The position numbers were made by a program, and so were the translations under genes. Below, piece after piece: positions 44,475-54,038 of a stretch of DNA of 64,000 bases. The notes beneath the pieces were generated by a model that saw only the letters and a program-made list of their open reading frames with translations, was not told the DNA's origin and did not search any database. The DNA comes from Streptomyces tauricus (lineage in GTDB: Bacteria; Actinomycetota; Actinomycetes; Streptomycetales; Streptomycetaceae): contig NZ_BMVY01000001.1 in NCBI RefSeq assembly GCF_014650955.1, positions 620,001 to 684,000 of the forward strand, written 5' to 3'. Position 1 is the stretch's first letter. Each line of letters starts with the position of its first letter.

Positions 44475-44849
44475 TCAGACAGCGAGGTTTTCCTCCACTC
44501 GTTTGAGCTGGTGACGTGCCATCGCCAGGTTCGACCTGGCTTTGTCCAGCACCAGGTACAGGAACAGGCCGTTTCCGCCGCGTCCGTTCATCAGCCGGAT
44601 GACGTGGTAGTGCCGGTCGAGGGTGATGAGGATGTCCTCGATCTGGCTGGCCAGGCCGACATGCTCCAGGGTCCGCATCTGTGCGCGGACGACATCCGTG
44701 TTTCCGGCGGCGGCGACATCCAGGTCCAGGTCCTTGCCGCCGCCCAGCACGCCGAGGGCCAGGCCGCTGGTGTAATCCACGACAGCGGCCCCCAGTGCTC
44801 CTTCCACGCCCGTCATCAGCTCTTTGAGCGAGACCTCCACATCGGCCAT
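44475..44849 (-). CDS. Roadblock/LC7-like protein
   Basis: A 124-residue protein: SLKELMTGVEGALGAAVVDY, then SGLALGVLGGGKDLDLDVAA, AGNTDVVRAQMRTLEHVGLA and ILITLDRHYHVIRLMNG. This is the roadblock/longin fold found in actinobacterial small regulatory proteins, some of which bind GTPases of conservon type. No conservon kinase or GTPase lies nearby. The C-terminal helix DKARSNLAMARHQLKRVEEN is basic and amphipathic. Role unknown; ATG 44849 has GGAGAGAAGCC upstream. Confidence 0.85.
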   Translation of the reverse strand: MADVEVSLKELMTGVEGALGAAVVDYTSGLALGVLGGGKDLDLDVAAAGNTDVVRAQMRTLEHVGLASQIEDILITLDRHYHVIRLMNGRGGNGLFLYLVLDKARSNLAMARHQLKRVEENLAV

Positions 44850-45141
44850 GGCTTCTCTCCGTTCGTGTGCCGGGCCGGGCTGTTCCCGCCCCGTTGCGCC
44901 AGCCACGGTAGGAGCAAGCCCGTGCACAAGGGCTGCATATGCACAGTTGAGTGAAATTGCAGCCGAGCGTTGCAGCCAAGCGAAATTTATTGAAAGTACT
45001 CGATCGTTTTATCGTCGGAAATGCCCGGGGTGACGGGCCTGCGGGCCTCGCCCGTCGCGCCCGTACCGGAACCCCCGAGGCCCGACCGCACCGACATCAT
45101 CGACCTTTCAGGACCGCCGGGCAACGGAGCGGGGAACTGGC

Positions 45142-45303
45142 ATGAGTGACGCGAACACGGGCAGTACGTTCGCTTTGTACCGGCACGACCGGCCCGCCGT
45201 ACACCGGTTCATGGGCCTGCTGGAAGCGGCCGAGGACGCGCTGGTGGTCGTCGACGAGACCGGTCTGGTCGTGCTGGTCATGTGGCGAGCAGCCGTCGCG
45301 TGA
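45142..45303 (+). pseudogene. 5' remnant of a PAS-domain sensor gene
   Basis: A 53-residue frame beginning MSDANTGSTFALYRHDRP and ending with FMGLLEAAEDALVVVDETGL, the standard opening of a PAS domain in SpoIIE-type phosphatases and histidine kinases (normally continuing as VNAQTE...). After VVLVMW the frame stops. The rest of the gene is absent. A weak ribosome-binding site GGGGAA precedes the ATG. Confidence 0.55.
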
Positions 45304-45724
45304 CGCGCAGGACCGGCACCGCAGTCCTGGCCGCGGTCGGACCCAGTCGCTCCTGCCCCGGCGAACGCCCCCTGGGCTGCGGTCCCGTCAGTCACGGCGG
45401 TGACGGTGAGACGACCGTCAGCAGGGGCGCGGGCTTGCGAGGCGGGGCGCGCACGTGCGCGAGCCACTCCTGCATGCTGCAGCACTCGCCCGTCGACTTG
45501 CGCTGGAGGGTCTGTGCCCCGTCTTGCGGTACCTGCCTGCACGCCCAGCCTCGCAAGGAGGCGCACGACGTCCAGCGCCTCCCCACCTCCCCACGCGGTA
45601 GAAGACGACCACTCCGACCAGTCACTCGCGCACGGTGTCGGGGTAGGCGGTTGGCGGGGCACAGCACCCACGGCGCTGTCAGTCGGCGTTCGCGGAACAG
45701 GTCCTCGAGTGCTGAGGCATGACG
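45304..45724. other. Gene-free interval
   Basis: I see nothing supportable in this 420-bp stretch. Several open frames exist on both strands because of high GC, but none has a protein-like composition or a ribosome-binding site. Confidence 0.5.
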
Positions 45725-46342
45725 TCAGGATTCAGTCGCGGGAGTGAGGGCTTGCCAGCCGTCTTCGAGCAGGTCGAAGGCGCGGATGACGGCTTCTCGG
45801 GGGTTCTCGTGGCTGCGGGCGGCTCGGGGTGCTTCGAGTGCGAAGTGGGCGAGGGCGGTGCAGGCGGGGTCTGCTTCGGGCAGGCCGCTCTCCTCGGCGA
45901 TGGCTTGTGCCAGGGCGCCGGTGTGACGCAGCCACATGGCTTGGGCGTAGTCGCGCAGGGCAGGGGTGCCGTTGACCAGGTCGAAGAACGCGGTGAAGCG
46001 GGCGTCGCCGTCCGCGGCGGCCATGCGGTAGCGCAGGGCGTGCTCGCGCAGGGCCGCGGGGATGGACTGGCCTTGGGAGCGTTCGCGTACGGCAGCGAGT
46101 AGGCGGGCCTCGTGCTCGGCGTCCTCGTCGAGGACGAGGGCCTCCTTGACCGGGAAGTGCTTGAACAACGTGGTGGTGGAGACATCTGCAGCGTCGGCGA
46201 TCTCGCGGATGCCCACCTCGTCGTACCCGCGCTCCAGGAACAAGCGCAGCGCGGCGTCGGCGATGGCTTGGCGGGTGGCGGCCTTCTTGCGCTCACGGCG
46301 CCCCATCGGCGCAGGTGCGGTGCCGGTCTCGGTGTCGGTCAT
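45725..46342 (-). CDS. TetR-family transcriptional regulator
   Basis: A 205-residue TetR protein. The N-terminal HTH is RQAIADAALRLFLERGYDEV, IREIADAADVSTTTLFKHFP. The C-terminal helical domain (MRYRMAAADGDARFTAFFDL and after) binds an unknown ligand. It is divergent from the FAD-dependent monooxygenase gene; two AGTTG/CAACT-type inverted repeats lie just upstream of its start and would serve both promoters. Confidence 0.92.
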   Translation of the reverse strand: MTDTETGTAPAPMGRRERKKAATRQAIADAALRLFLERGYDEVGIREIADAADVSTTTLFKHFPVKEALVLDEDAEHEARLLAAVRERSQGQSIPAALREHALRYRMAAADGDARFTAFFDLVNGTPALRDYAQAMWLRHTGALAQAIAEESGLPEADPACTALAHFALEAPRAARSHENPREAVIRAFDLLEDGWQALTPATES

Positions 46343-46361
46343 GCCTTGCAGTGTATCTTTC

Positions 46362-46395
46362 AGTTGCCCAACTCCGAAAGTGCAACGGTTGAACT
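46362..46395. promoter_or_regulatory. TetR operator candidate (two adjacent inverted repeats)
   Basis: AGTTG-CC-CAACT (46362-46373) is a perfect inverted repeat; 5 bp on, AGTGCAAC-G-GTTGAACT (46379-46395) is nearly perfect, with one mismatch. Both share the GTTG/CAAC core. They lie 20-53 bp from the tetR-type start codon. Confidence 0.6.
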
Positions 46396-46656
46396 AAATG
46401 AGTCGCTGTGCTTTTCTAGCAACGTGGTCGCAGGCACCGCACACCTGACCACATCCCTCTGTCACCTCCCCGCACTGTGCGGGGCTGCCCAGTCGGTGAG
46501 GCCCTGTTGCGGGCCGGCCCACTGCCTGCCGCCGCGAGCACGCCCACCTCGGCCACGACCGCCGGCTGACCTCCGGCACCAGCCAGTAGGACACGACACC
46601 GGCAGGACATCGCACCGGCACGTCACCGCCGCGCCACTCACGAACGGAACATCACC

Positions 46657-47847
46657 ATGAACACCCCACTGACACCCACACCCACACCCCGCATCTCGAT
46701 CATCGGCGCCGGCCCCGGCGGGCTGACCTGCGCCCGCATCCTGCAAAACCACGGCATCGGCGTCACCGTCTACGACCGCGACCTGAACGCCGACACCCGC
46801 AATCAGGGCGGCAGCCTCGACCTGCACGCCGACGACGGTCAACTCGCCCTGCGCGAGGCGGGCCTGATCGGACAGTTCTGGAAACTGGCGCGTCCGGAAG
46901 GACAGCAGATGCGCCGCTGGGACACCGCCGGCAACATCCTGCTCGATCAGGTACCCGACGAGGACGACCTCCACAAGCCGGAGATCGACCGCGGCCAGCT
47001 GCGTGACCTGCTCCTCAACTCCCTCGCGCCGGGCACGGTGCAGTGGGGCCGCGCCCTCGCCTCCGTCGCCGGCCCCGCGGACGGGCCACGGACGCTGCAC
47101 TTCACCGACGGAACGAGTATCGAGACGGATCTGGTCATCGGAGCGGACGGCGCGTTCTCCCGGGTCCGACCGGCCGTCTCAGCAGCCGTCCCTGCCTACT
47201 CCGGAGTCACCTTCACGGAAGCATGGTTCGACGACGTCGAAAACCGTCACGCCGATCTCTCAGCTCTGGTCGGCAGCGGCAGCGCGACCGCAACCGACGG
47301 CGAGCGCGCGCTGTTCGCCCAGCGCAACAGCGGTGGGCACATCCGCGTCTACATCATCCGGCGCGCCCCGGCCGACTGGATCACCGCGTCCGGTCTGAGC
47401 GCAGAGGACACCGCCGGTATCCGCGACCACCTGTTGGACGAGTTCGCCGAATGGGCACCCCGCATGCGGCAAATGATCAGCAACAACGACGGTCCCTACG
47501 CCGACCGGCCGCTGTTCGTCCTTCCGGCACCGCACACCTGGGACCACGTGCCCACAGTGACCCTGCTCGGCGACGCCGCACACCTCATGCCGCCGATCGG
47601 CGTCGGCGTCAACCTGGCCATGCTCGACGCCCACGACCTCGCTCTCGCCCTGGCCACCCACCCCACCGTCGACGAAGCTGTCCGTGCCTACGAGAAGGTC
47701 ATGCTCCCACGCTCCACCGACCTGGCCGAGGCACTCGTCGGCGGCGCCGACTTCCTCCTAGAAGTGGACGAGCAGCCCGACGGCCAGGACGAGGCCCGCG
47801 CCCTGCAGCAGAAACTCCAGGAACAGAGGCAGATCGACGGAACCTGA
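46657..47847 (+). CDS. FAD-dependent monooxygenase (TetX/PHBH-like)
   Basis: A 396-residue flavoprotein hydroxylase. N-terminal SIIGAGPGGLTCARILQNHG is the GxGxxG FAD-binding motif; a middle LVIGADGAFSRVRP is the DG motif binding FAD and NADPH; C-terminal LLGDAAHLMPPIGVGVNLAM is the GD motif. The order and length fit the TetX / para-hydroxybenzoate hydroxylase group. It is controlled most likely by the divergent TetR protein. It would hydroxylate an aromatic or polyketide compound; an antibiotic-inactivating role is possible but not shown. Confidence 0.93.
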   Translation: MNTPLTPTPTPRISIIGAGPGGLTCARILQNHGIGVTVYDRDLNADTRNQGGSLDLHADDGQLALREAGLIGQFWKLARPEGQQMRRWDTAGNILLDQVPDEDDLHKPEIDRGQLRDLLLNSLAPGTVQWGRALASVAGPADGPRTLHFTDGTSIETDLVIGADGAFSRVRPAVSAAVPAYSGVTFTEAWFDDVENRHADLSALVGSGSATATDGERALFAQRNSGGHIRVYIIRRAPADWITASGLSAEDTAGIRDHLLDEFAEWAPRMRQMISNNDGPYADRPLFVLPAPHTWDHVPTVTLLGDAAHLMPPIGVGVNLAMLDAHDLALALATHPTVDEAVRAYEKVMLPRSTDLAEALVGGADFLLEVDEQPDGQDEARALQQKLQEQRQIDGT

Positions 47848-48109
47848 CCTACAAGGCCGGCGGTGGCGATGAGACCGCTGAACCCTGTCCGGCATGGCCA
47901 AGTCCATGATTCTTTCCCTGCCGTTCACGGCCGTCCGGCCTCCCTCGGACGGACGCTGAACTCGGAGCGGGCCTCGCGTACGAAGCTCGCAAGTCGTGCT
48001 GGAGACGCCCGGCTGCTCCCTGGCCCCCGGGGCCGCACGAGGATCAGGTCATGTGGGTGCATTGATCGGGTATGACGGAACCGAAGATGCTGAAGGGAAC
48101 GCGCAACAG

Positions 48110-48625
48110 GTGACGAGCAAGATGATCGTGCTTGGTGGTACGCACGCAGGGGAGTTCTATGCCCGCACCGAGCGGGAGGTGGGTTCACTTATTGATCACA
48201 TCATGAGTGAGCTCATCCAAGAAGGGCGAACTCCAGATGGCTTCGAGATCATTCCCGAGAGGGCTGTGCTCAGTATCGTCAAGGGTAAGTATCCGGAAGA
48301 GAGCAATGAGAGATGGCCCAACAACTACATGTATGTTTCGGTGAACAACCGAAACGGGTATGGGGCGTTGAAGTGGTGGACGGCAAACATTCCGGAGGGA
48401 TCGCCTGAAAATGACGTCACCCGATCTGTATGGACTTCGGGAGTCTCGACCCCTCTGCCCTTCGATCCGAGACTGATTTCGGATCCGGGGAACCCCACGT
48501 ACTACCCACCAGAGGCGGCAATCCCGGTGAAGCTGGTCCGCGAAGCCGTCGAGGAGTTTTGCCGATCGCGAACGGGCGCGCGGCCAGAATGTCTGCCGTG
48601 GCAGCGTCTTGAGCAGTCAGTGTAA
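48110..48625 (+). CDS. Imm1-family immunity protein (orphan)
   Basis: A protein of about 171 residues reading KMIVLGGTHAGEFYARTERE, LIDHIMSELIQEGRTPDGFE and, further on, YMYVSVNNRNGYGALKWW, which matches the Imm1 family (immunity against deaminase-type polymorphic toxins). Codon use is clearly less GC-biased than in neighbours, a sign of transfer. No cognate toxin is adjacent. GTG 48110 overlaps the TGA of a 13-codon frame at 48072, suggesting coupling to a lost upstream gene; ATG 48122 is an alternative start. Confidence 0.8.
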   Translation: MTSKMIVLGGTHAGEFYARTEREVGSLIDHIMSELIQEGRTPDGFEIIPERAVLSIVKGKYPEESNERWPNNYMYVSVNNRNGYGALKWWTANIPEGSPENDVTRSVWTSGVSTPLPFDPRLISDPGNPTYYPPEAAIPVKLVREAVEEFCRSRTGARPECLPWQRLEQSV

Positions 48626-48713
48626 GAACAGAAATGGTTTAGACGTGACACGCGACGGCGGCGTGAAGCAGACCACGTTCGCCGAGGCCCGGACAGCCGT
48701 TCTCTGCGTGGCA

Positions 48714-48754
48714 GGTGGTGGGACCGGGCCCATGCCGGGCCCGGTCCCACCACC
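48714..48754. terminator. Strong hairpin terminator after the Imm1-type gene
   Basis: An 18-bp perfect stem: GGTGGTGGGACCGGGCCC pairs with GGGCCCGGTCCCACCACC around the 5-nt loop ATGCC. It lies between convergent genes and would stop transcription from both sides. Confidence 0.85.
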
Positions 48755-48874
48755 GGTTCAGTTCTTCCTGCCGATCAACGTGCGGCGGATCAGGCGGCGT
48801 TGACGTGGTCGCCGGCCCATTGCCACTTCAACGCGCCGGACAGAGAAGTAGTCACTTGACCGACCGGTCCAGTC

Positions 48875-49300
48875 CTAGCAGAACGGGGTGTCCGGGAGCA
48901 CGTTGTCCGGGTAGTCGACGTAGTAGCTGGCCATCCAGCCGTCGAAGTTGGGCAGGATGACATAGACCCAATACGGGTTGCCGCCCACTGTCTGGCTGCC
49001 GATCTTCTGGCACCAGGCCTCGAAGGAGACGCCCGGGTTCACCTGTCCCTCGACGTTCGGACAGTTGGCCACGGACGGCGAGTTGTTACAGGCGGCGAAG
49101 TTGCTGTTGTTGTGGCGCACGTTCACGTTCGTGGCCCAGGTGGTGAAGGCGCGTTTGATGGAGACATCGCCTTCGCCCTTGCCTGCGACCGTGGGTCGAG
49201 GGCCGGGAGCCGTGGTTTCGGCGGCTCCCGCAGGGATGGTGGTGGCCAAGCTGAGTCCGATGGTCAGGGCGGCTGCAGCCAGCGCCGAACTCATTCTCAT
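48875..49300 (-). CDS. Small secreted SH3-like protein
   Basis: A 141-residue exported protein with a signal peptide (1-26, ending PAGAA) and a C-terminal SH3b-like domain containing TNVNVRHNNSNFAACNN, GVSFEAWCQKIGSQTVGGNP and YWVYVILPNFDGWMASYYVD, ending in PFC. Four cysteines can make two disulfides. Such proteins are common in Streptomyces secretomes and may bind the cell wall. GGGGGATT precedes the ATG. Function unknown. Confidence 0.82.
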   Translation of the reverse strand: MRMSSALAAAALTIGLSLATTIPAGAAETTAPGPRPTVAGKGEGDVSIKRAFTTWATNVNVRHNNSNFAACNNSPSVANCPNVEGQVNPGVSFEAWCQKIGSQTVGGNPYWVYVILPNFDGWMASYYVDYPDNVLPDTPFC

Positions 49301-49724
49301 CTGAATCCCCCGTCCGGCCGGTGGTCCGTCCACCGCAACCGAACGGGTCCAGCATGACCATTTGGGACCATTCGTGAAAGGTGCATGTCAGCCACGGCGT
49401 AGAATCTGACGGCGGAAACCCTTCTCGGGCGTGCAGTGGGCTCGGGACCTGCGGGAACGTCGACAGACGCCTGCCGCCTGGCAGCCATGGCCGTGCTTCG
49501 CCGTAGAGCACAAGGTATGGATCTGACCTGGCCGCCATCGGTGGCTTCGGCGCCACATCGTTTCGGTTCCGGTTGCGCGCATCACTCGGTCGGAGGAGGG
49601 GCGCCCGGCGGCAGCATCGGCTTCGAGGTGACGGACACCGCCGGGCACCGTCACTCTGGCACGACGCACTGACATCACTGGCAAGGCCAGGACTCTGTGG
49701 ATGTCTCGGGGGGGCGGGCCCTGA

Positions 49725-50066
49725 CTACGTCGAAGTCCGGCACACCGATGCGGGGACGGAGCTCGTCCTTGAGCATTCAGACAGATCTCGTCGAGGCGCA
49801 CCATCCGCCGGAGGGGCGAGCTGTGCCAGTCGGTACAGGTGGTCGCGTTCGGCTGGGGACCAGCGCAGGGTGCGTGCCATGGATGCCACCACTGGTGCCG
49901 AAGGAGTAGTGGCCCGCGCTTCCCTTCGGAGTTCTGCGTTGGATACTTTCGGAAGGTCCGGCCGGTTCGATGACGCGCAGTTTCCAGCGGCTGAAGCCGC
50001 CCGCGTTCTCGCGGTATCGCACGCGTCGCGCCGAGAGCGCGCATCGCAGTTCGCGGGCAGGACCAC
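49725..50066 (-). pseudogene. Decayed MmyB-type XRE regulator gene
   Basis: Only pieces of a regulator remain on the minus strand. TTPSAPVVASMARTLRWSPA, then ERDHLYRLAQLAPP, are the end of the HTH domain of an MmyB-type protein. Upstream, in another frame, ARELRCALSARRVRYRENAG resembles the first helix. No single frame carries both, and the C-terminal ligand domain is missing. Flanking DNA from 49301 to 50432 shows no other gene. Confidence 0.6.
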
Positions 50067-50432
50067 TCGTGCGGAGCCGCGTTGATGGACGGTAGTGAGC
50101 CATGACCGAGCCCCTCGGTGGTGCGAGCCCTTGTGGACGGTGGTCAGATCGAAATTGGAGGTGAGTTCTCCACGGAATGGGAGCAGCCGGGGTGCCCCGC
50201 TGCCTGCACCGGCAATCTTGATGGTCCGGTCCTGGCAGCCGACGACGTACCGGCGGCGGTCATCAGGAGAAGAACTCCATCAGTTCGGACAGGCGAGGCT
50301 GCCCGTTCGCTAAGTCGCCGCTGGCTTCCGGTTTCCGAGGCGAGGCCGTGGGTGGCCTCACCGGAGCGGGGTACGGGCCGTGCCGAGGCGCAGACGCTGT
50401 GGTGAGCGGATCGATGATGCGCCGCAGACGTG

Positions 50433-50825
50433 TCAGTCGGTGAAGGGATCTTCCACTGTTGGGATGCAGGGAGACAGCAGCGCCTCCGTATGCTGCGTGA
50501 CCACACCCCGAACGAGCCTGAGCACGCGTACCTCGTTTTCATGGTCTGGTTCTTCGTCGTCGCGAACGTGGAGGAGCCCATAGGAACCAGGGGCAACCAC
50601 AGCCACATGCTCGAACAGTTCGGCAACGTCAGGCGACGAGCGGTGATTGGAGCAGCCGCCGAGGTGGATGAACGGTTCGCCGTTCATCCACCGAAGCTCA
50701 AGCAAGTACGGACTGTCCATCTGGGCGATGTGAAGCCGAAGCTCATCGACGATCTGTCGAAGACGGGCATCGTCGCCATCAGCTACGGTCTCCCGGACGG
50801 TAATCCAACCGTGGTATTCAAACAT
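50433..50825 (-). CDS. Imm7-family immunity protein (orphan)
   Basis: A 130-residue protein starting MFEYHGWITVRETVADGDDA, the characteristic EYHGW opening of Imm7, followed by IAQMDSPYLLELRWMNGEPF and YGLLHVRDDEEPDHENEVRV. Imm7 proteins protect against nuclease-type polymorphic toxins. ATG 50825 is preferred; the upstream in-frame residues look non-coding. No toxin gene is adjacent; it stands between decayed genes. Confidence 0.82.
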   Translation of the reverse strand: MFEYHGWITVRETVADGDDARLRQIVDELRLHIAQMDSPYLLELRWMNGEPFIHLGGCSNHRSSPDVAELFEHVAVVAPGSYGLLHVRDDEEPDHENEVRVLRLVRGVVTQHTEALLSPCIPTVEDPFTD

Positions 50826-51169
50826 GCCGTGATCGTAGTGAGATGGCCTGCTACACCGTGCCGGTCGCAGCATGATCCGCCGAACATTCCTTAGCGCGCA
50901 AGCCGGCGCATCCGTATGCCTGGTGAGGCCCGCCGACAGGCGTACGGACAGCTTCTGACTGTGCACCATTGCGCCGAACCCGTTCGCCGAAGGCCTCCCG
51001 ACCGGTGGATCTTGTGTGTGCGGCGGTATCGGCCCACGTCATGACTTCCCTCTCGGCGAGCGCGGACAATACCGCGTGCTCCGTGAGGAAGAGCCACCGG
51101 TGGGGAGGACGAGGAGTGCGGTGGCCGTCGGGCCACGCAATGCGTCACTGAACACGCTGAGTTGATACC

Positions 51170-51449
51170 GGTCCTGTGGCAGGGCGGCAGGGCGGCGAGG
51201 TCGTCCTGACTTCCGCCGGCGGTGATGCGCGGGCGTCTTCGTGCAGTGCCTGCGGCAGCTCGGTGGGGGAGTGGCCGAGGGGCCGGGATGGTTCGTCAGT
51301 CGCCCGTCGACGGTATAGAAGGTGCCGTTGGCTGCGCGGGTTTCGGTGAGTCCGTCGGTGCTCAGCAGTAGCGTCGATGCGTCCGGGAAGACGAACCAGC
51401 CCACGGCCGCGTGCGTTCGGCGGACAGCGGGCAAGGGGAAGATGGGCAA
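51170..51449 (-). pseudogene. Remnant of a SpoIIE-type PP2C phosphatase gene
   Basis: The frame from 51449 contains FPDASTLLLSTDGLTETRAA, the conserved STDGLxE metal-binding motif of SpoIIE/RsbU phosphatases, then the frame is lost. In another frame ITAGGSQDDLAALPPC matches the closing DDxALL motif of the same domain. So the last part of a PP2C gene remains with at least one frameshift, and its N-terminus is absent. Confidence 0.6.
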
Positions 51450-51740
51450 ACTTCAGGGCAAGGCCAGCTGATACACGCCCTGGAAGAATAGATAGGAGGT
51501 CACTGCGACATCCAAGTGAAATCCGGAATGAGAATCGTGACCCACGGCAACGGCATCGTTCTCGGGTGGAACGGTTTCATGGCCTCCGTCTCCTCCATCT
51601 GTAAGGCCAGCGCGTAATCCGGCGTCACGTATCATGATCACCACATGAGTACGTGACATATCCGGGTGGCCCCCCACAGGGGTGGGTCACCCCGGCTCTG
51701 GTCGCTTCCATGAAACAACCGTATTCGCGCAAGGATCAGG

Positions 51741-52343
51741 ATGCCTAAGAATCTGGCAGAACTCGCCCGCGCGGCTCTGACGGCCAAGCACACGCTGGGT
51801 GCTGCCGCACCGCGCGCCCTGCCTACCCGCCGCGACAGTACGTCCACGGGCGCCGTCGTCGACACATGCATACGCGACGGTCTCGGCTTTGTCCTCCTTT
51901 CTCACCGGCGCAAAGACGCCTGCTTCGCCGAAGAGCTCTACTTCTCGACCCAACTGGATGACGCAAGCTGGACAGCATCCGAACACCTCTCCGGTGGCGC
52001 CGTGGGAATCGATCCGACCAACGCCCGGGACATCACGGAAATTCTGAGCGGTAGGTCCTTGGTGGTGTTCGGTGAATCCGAGACGGATTTGTTCACGGGC
52101 CGACCTCAAGCCGACGATGGATATGAACTGCTGCGCTTCATTGAATTGCTCGTGGATAAGGAAGTCAGCCATCTGGAAATCGAGAGCGCGTCACCAGATG
52201 CTGACGCTGGACGCAGCCTGATCCATAAGCCGCTCATCTCTCAAGTAGCGCTCCTCGCGCTCTTTCCAGGCGAACGTTTCACCATTCGCGCGATGGGGGG
52301 GAAGGGGTTACTTCCTGCCCCCTTGGCGAGCCGTACGAGCTGA
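51741..52343 (+). CDS. Hypothetical protein
   Basis: A 200-residue protein with a good ribosome-binding site (AAGGATCAGG). Its sequence (FVLLSHRRKDACFAEELYFS, DITEILSGRSLVVFGESETD, YELLRFIELLVDKEVSHLEI) is globular, with mixed alpha/beta character, and not low-complexity. No signal peptide or membrane segment is visible. I do not recognise a family. It lies among orphan immunity genes and could be another immunity-type protein; this is only context. Confidence 0.6.
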   Translation: MPKNLAELARAALTAKHTLGAAAPRALPTRRDSTSTGAVVDTCIRDGLGFVLLSHRRKDACFAEELYFSTQLDDASWTASEHLSGGAVGIDPTNARDITEILSGRSLVVFGESETDLFTGRPQADDGYELLRFIELLVDKEVSHLEIESASPDADAGRSLIHKPLISQVALLALFPGERFTIRAMGGKGLLPAPLASRTS

Positions 52344-52769
52344 CCGGCTCCGATCTCGGGCACGTAGCCGACTCGCCGACCTGGGTTAAGGACTCATCGA
52401 GGACGGAGCCGGAAGCCTGACCGCGATTCGTCAGCGGGGTCCGGTCGTCCAACGCTGCGGCGATCCAACCGTGATGGGCCCCGCTGAGGTTGGATGAGGG
52501 GGCGCGGTGACGCTGCGGCTGCTCCGGGTTCCATGCAACCAAGGGCTGCGAGGATGCCTTCTCTTCTGGGTGAATTCCCAGTCTTCGAGCGGGACATGTA
52601 GGCCTCGGCCGGCCGGGTCAAGCCGAAGGGGATGTTTGTGCCGCGGACCCACGAGGTGTGTCTAGGCGCGGGTGGATCCGTCCGCGTACCGTGTCGGGGT
52701 TTGGGCCCAAGCGGTGGAAGCGCCGCCACAACACCAAGCACGGTAAGGCGGCGCGTGCGTAAGTTTCTG
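52344..52769. other. Gene-free interval
   Basis: I see no supportable gene. Near 52710 one plus-strand frame reads GFGPKRWKRRHNTKHGKAAR, a basic stretch that could be a fragment of an unknown gene, but it has no start signal and stops within a few codons. Confidence 0.4.
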
Positions 52770-54038
52770 CTATGACTCCCGGGCGTTGCGCTGTCGGCGT
52801 GCGCGCTCGAACTCGGCGACGTCCGACATCCAGGGGCCGTGTTGTTCGAGTGCGGCGTAGCCGCCGCGGACGAAGATGCTCACCAGGTTCCGGTACCCGC
52901 TGATCCCGTCGACCAGGCCGTACTCGACCCGATACTCCGGATCCGACCCGCCTTCGCCTGCGCGCAGTGTCGTGATCCGGGCGATGGAGTCCGCGTAGAA
53001 GTGGAGCTGGATCCCTTCGCCCATCTCCTCGTCCTCGATGGTGAACACTTCGTTGTCGGCGGCAGAGCGATCGCCGACGAACTCCCAGAACTCCGCGGCG
53101 GCAGTGCGGGGACTGTCCCGTTGCCACTTCTTCTCGACGCCCTTGTCGTCGGTGAACGACAGGACCGTCCTGCTCGTACTTCCGCCGAAGTCGGCGAGGT
53201 GGCCGGCGGTCTCCTCGTCTTCCTCCATGGGCGCGTTCCTAGAACGGTTCGCCGCCTCCGAGCACATCAGGAAGCTCACGGTACGTACCGCGTCATCGAC
53301 GAGTTCAGGGTGCGCACGGCGCACGGCCGCTTCGACGGTGGTCTGCATCCGTTCCCAGTCGCGCTTGTCCGTGGCGCGCTTTCCCCGTCGCGGATCGCGG
53401 CCGATCCGCATCCCGGCGCACGCCTGCTCCGCAGTGGCGATCACCCGCATGACCTCGGGCAGCAGCGCGGGGGCGACGGCATCAGGCATCCGCCTCGGAA
53501 CCGTCGCGCCGTGCAGATACTGGCCCGTGTACCGCAGCATCGCGGCGTCCAGTGGACCGAGTACAGCTCCGCGCTGGGCGCGACGGCGGTCCGCGTGGTA
53601 CTCCTGAGTCCGTTTCTCGTTCGACGTCTCTGTCGCCGCGCGCATCGCCGCGTACACCTGACCGTGCTTAAGCAGCCCGATGTCGGCCCCGTGGGCGATG
53701 AGCCGGATCCTGTCCCATCGGATGCGCCGGAAGAGCGCGTCGACGTCCGCGGGCGCGGCGAGGAGGATCGGGTCCAGGAGCGCGGCGGCAGCGTTCTCGT
53801 CGAGCCGGCCTCGGGTTCCGGCGGCGTCGCACAGGGGAAGGACCGCACTCCACAGCAGCAGGTGTCTGGCCAGGTCCTCCCGGATCACCGCAAGATGGGC
53901 TTCGCTGATCGAGAACGTGAACGTGCGAGGCGCGTGGTTGGCGTCGGCTCCGGCACCGAGCCTCAGCTTCAGTTCGCCGTCCTCGCGTATCACGTTCGGG
54001 ATCCAGCCGCTTTTGCGCGTGAAAACGATGTCGCTCAT
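52770..54038 (-). CDS. DUF6357-like protein
   Basis: A 422-residue cytoplasmic protein: SDIVFTRKSGWIPNVIREDG, ANHAPRTFTFSISEAHLAVI, LLLWSAVLPLCDAAGTRGRL, and a C-terminal EEMGEGIQLHFYADSIARIT, YRVEYGLVDGISGYRNLVSI. I recall this pattern as the DUF6357 family of actinobacteria, for which no function is known. The last 160 residues look like an SMI1- or DUF-type beta sheet. ATG 54038 fits better than an upstream in-frame start. Name moderately certain; coding very certain. Confidence 0.75.
   Translation of the reverse strand: MSDIVFTRKSGWIPNVIREDGELKLRLGAGADANHAPRTFTFSISEAHLAVIREDLARHLLLWSAVLPLCDAAGTRGRLDENAAAALLDPILLAAPADVDALFRRIRWDRIRLIAHGADIGLLKHGQVYAAMRAATETSNEKRTQEYHADRRRAQRGAVLGPLDAAMLRYTGQYLHGATVPRRMPDAVAPALLPEVMRVIATAEQACAGMRIGRDPRRGKRATDKRDWERMQTTVEAAVRRAHPELVDDAVRTVSFLMCSEAANRSRNAPMEEDEETAGHLADFGGSTSRTVLSFTDDKGVEKKWQRDSPRTAAAEFWEFVGDRSAADNEVFTIEDEEMGEGIQLHFYADSIARITTLRAGEGGSDPEYRVEYGLVDGISGYRNLVSIFVRGGYAALEQHGPWMSDVAEFERARRQRNARES

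Noticed and set aside
45108..45671. 187-codon minus-strand frame over the PAS remnant
   Set aside because: Low-complexity Ala/Gly/Arg/Ser sequence opposite a recognisable PAS fragment.
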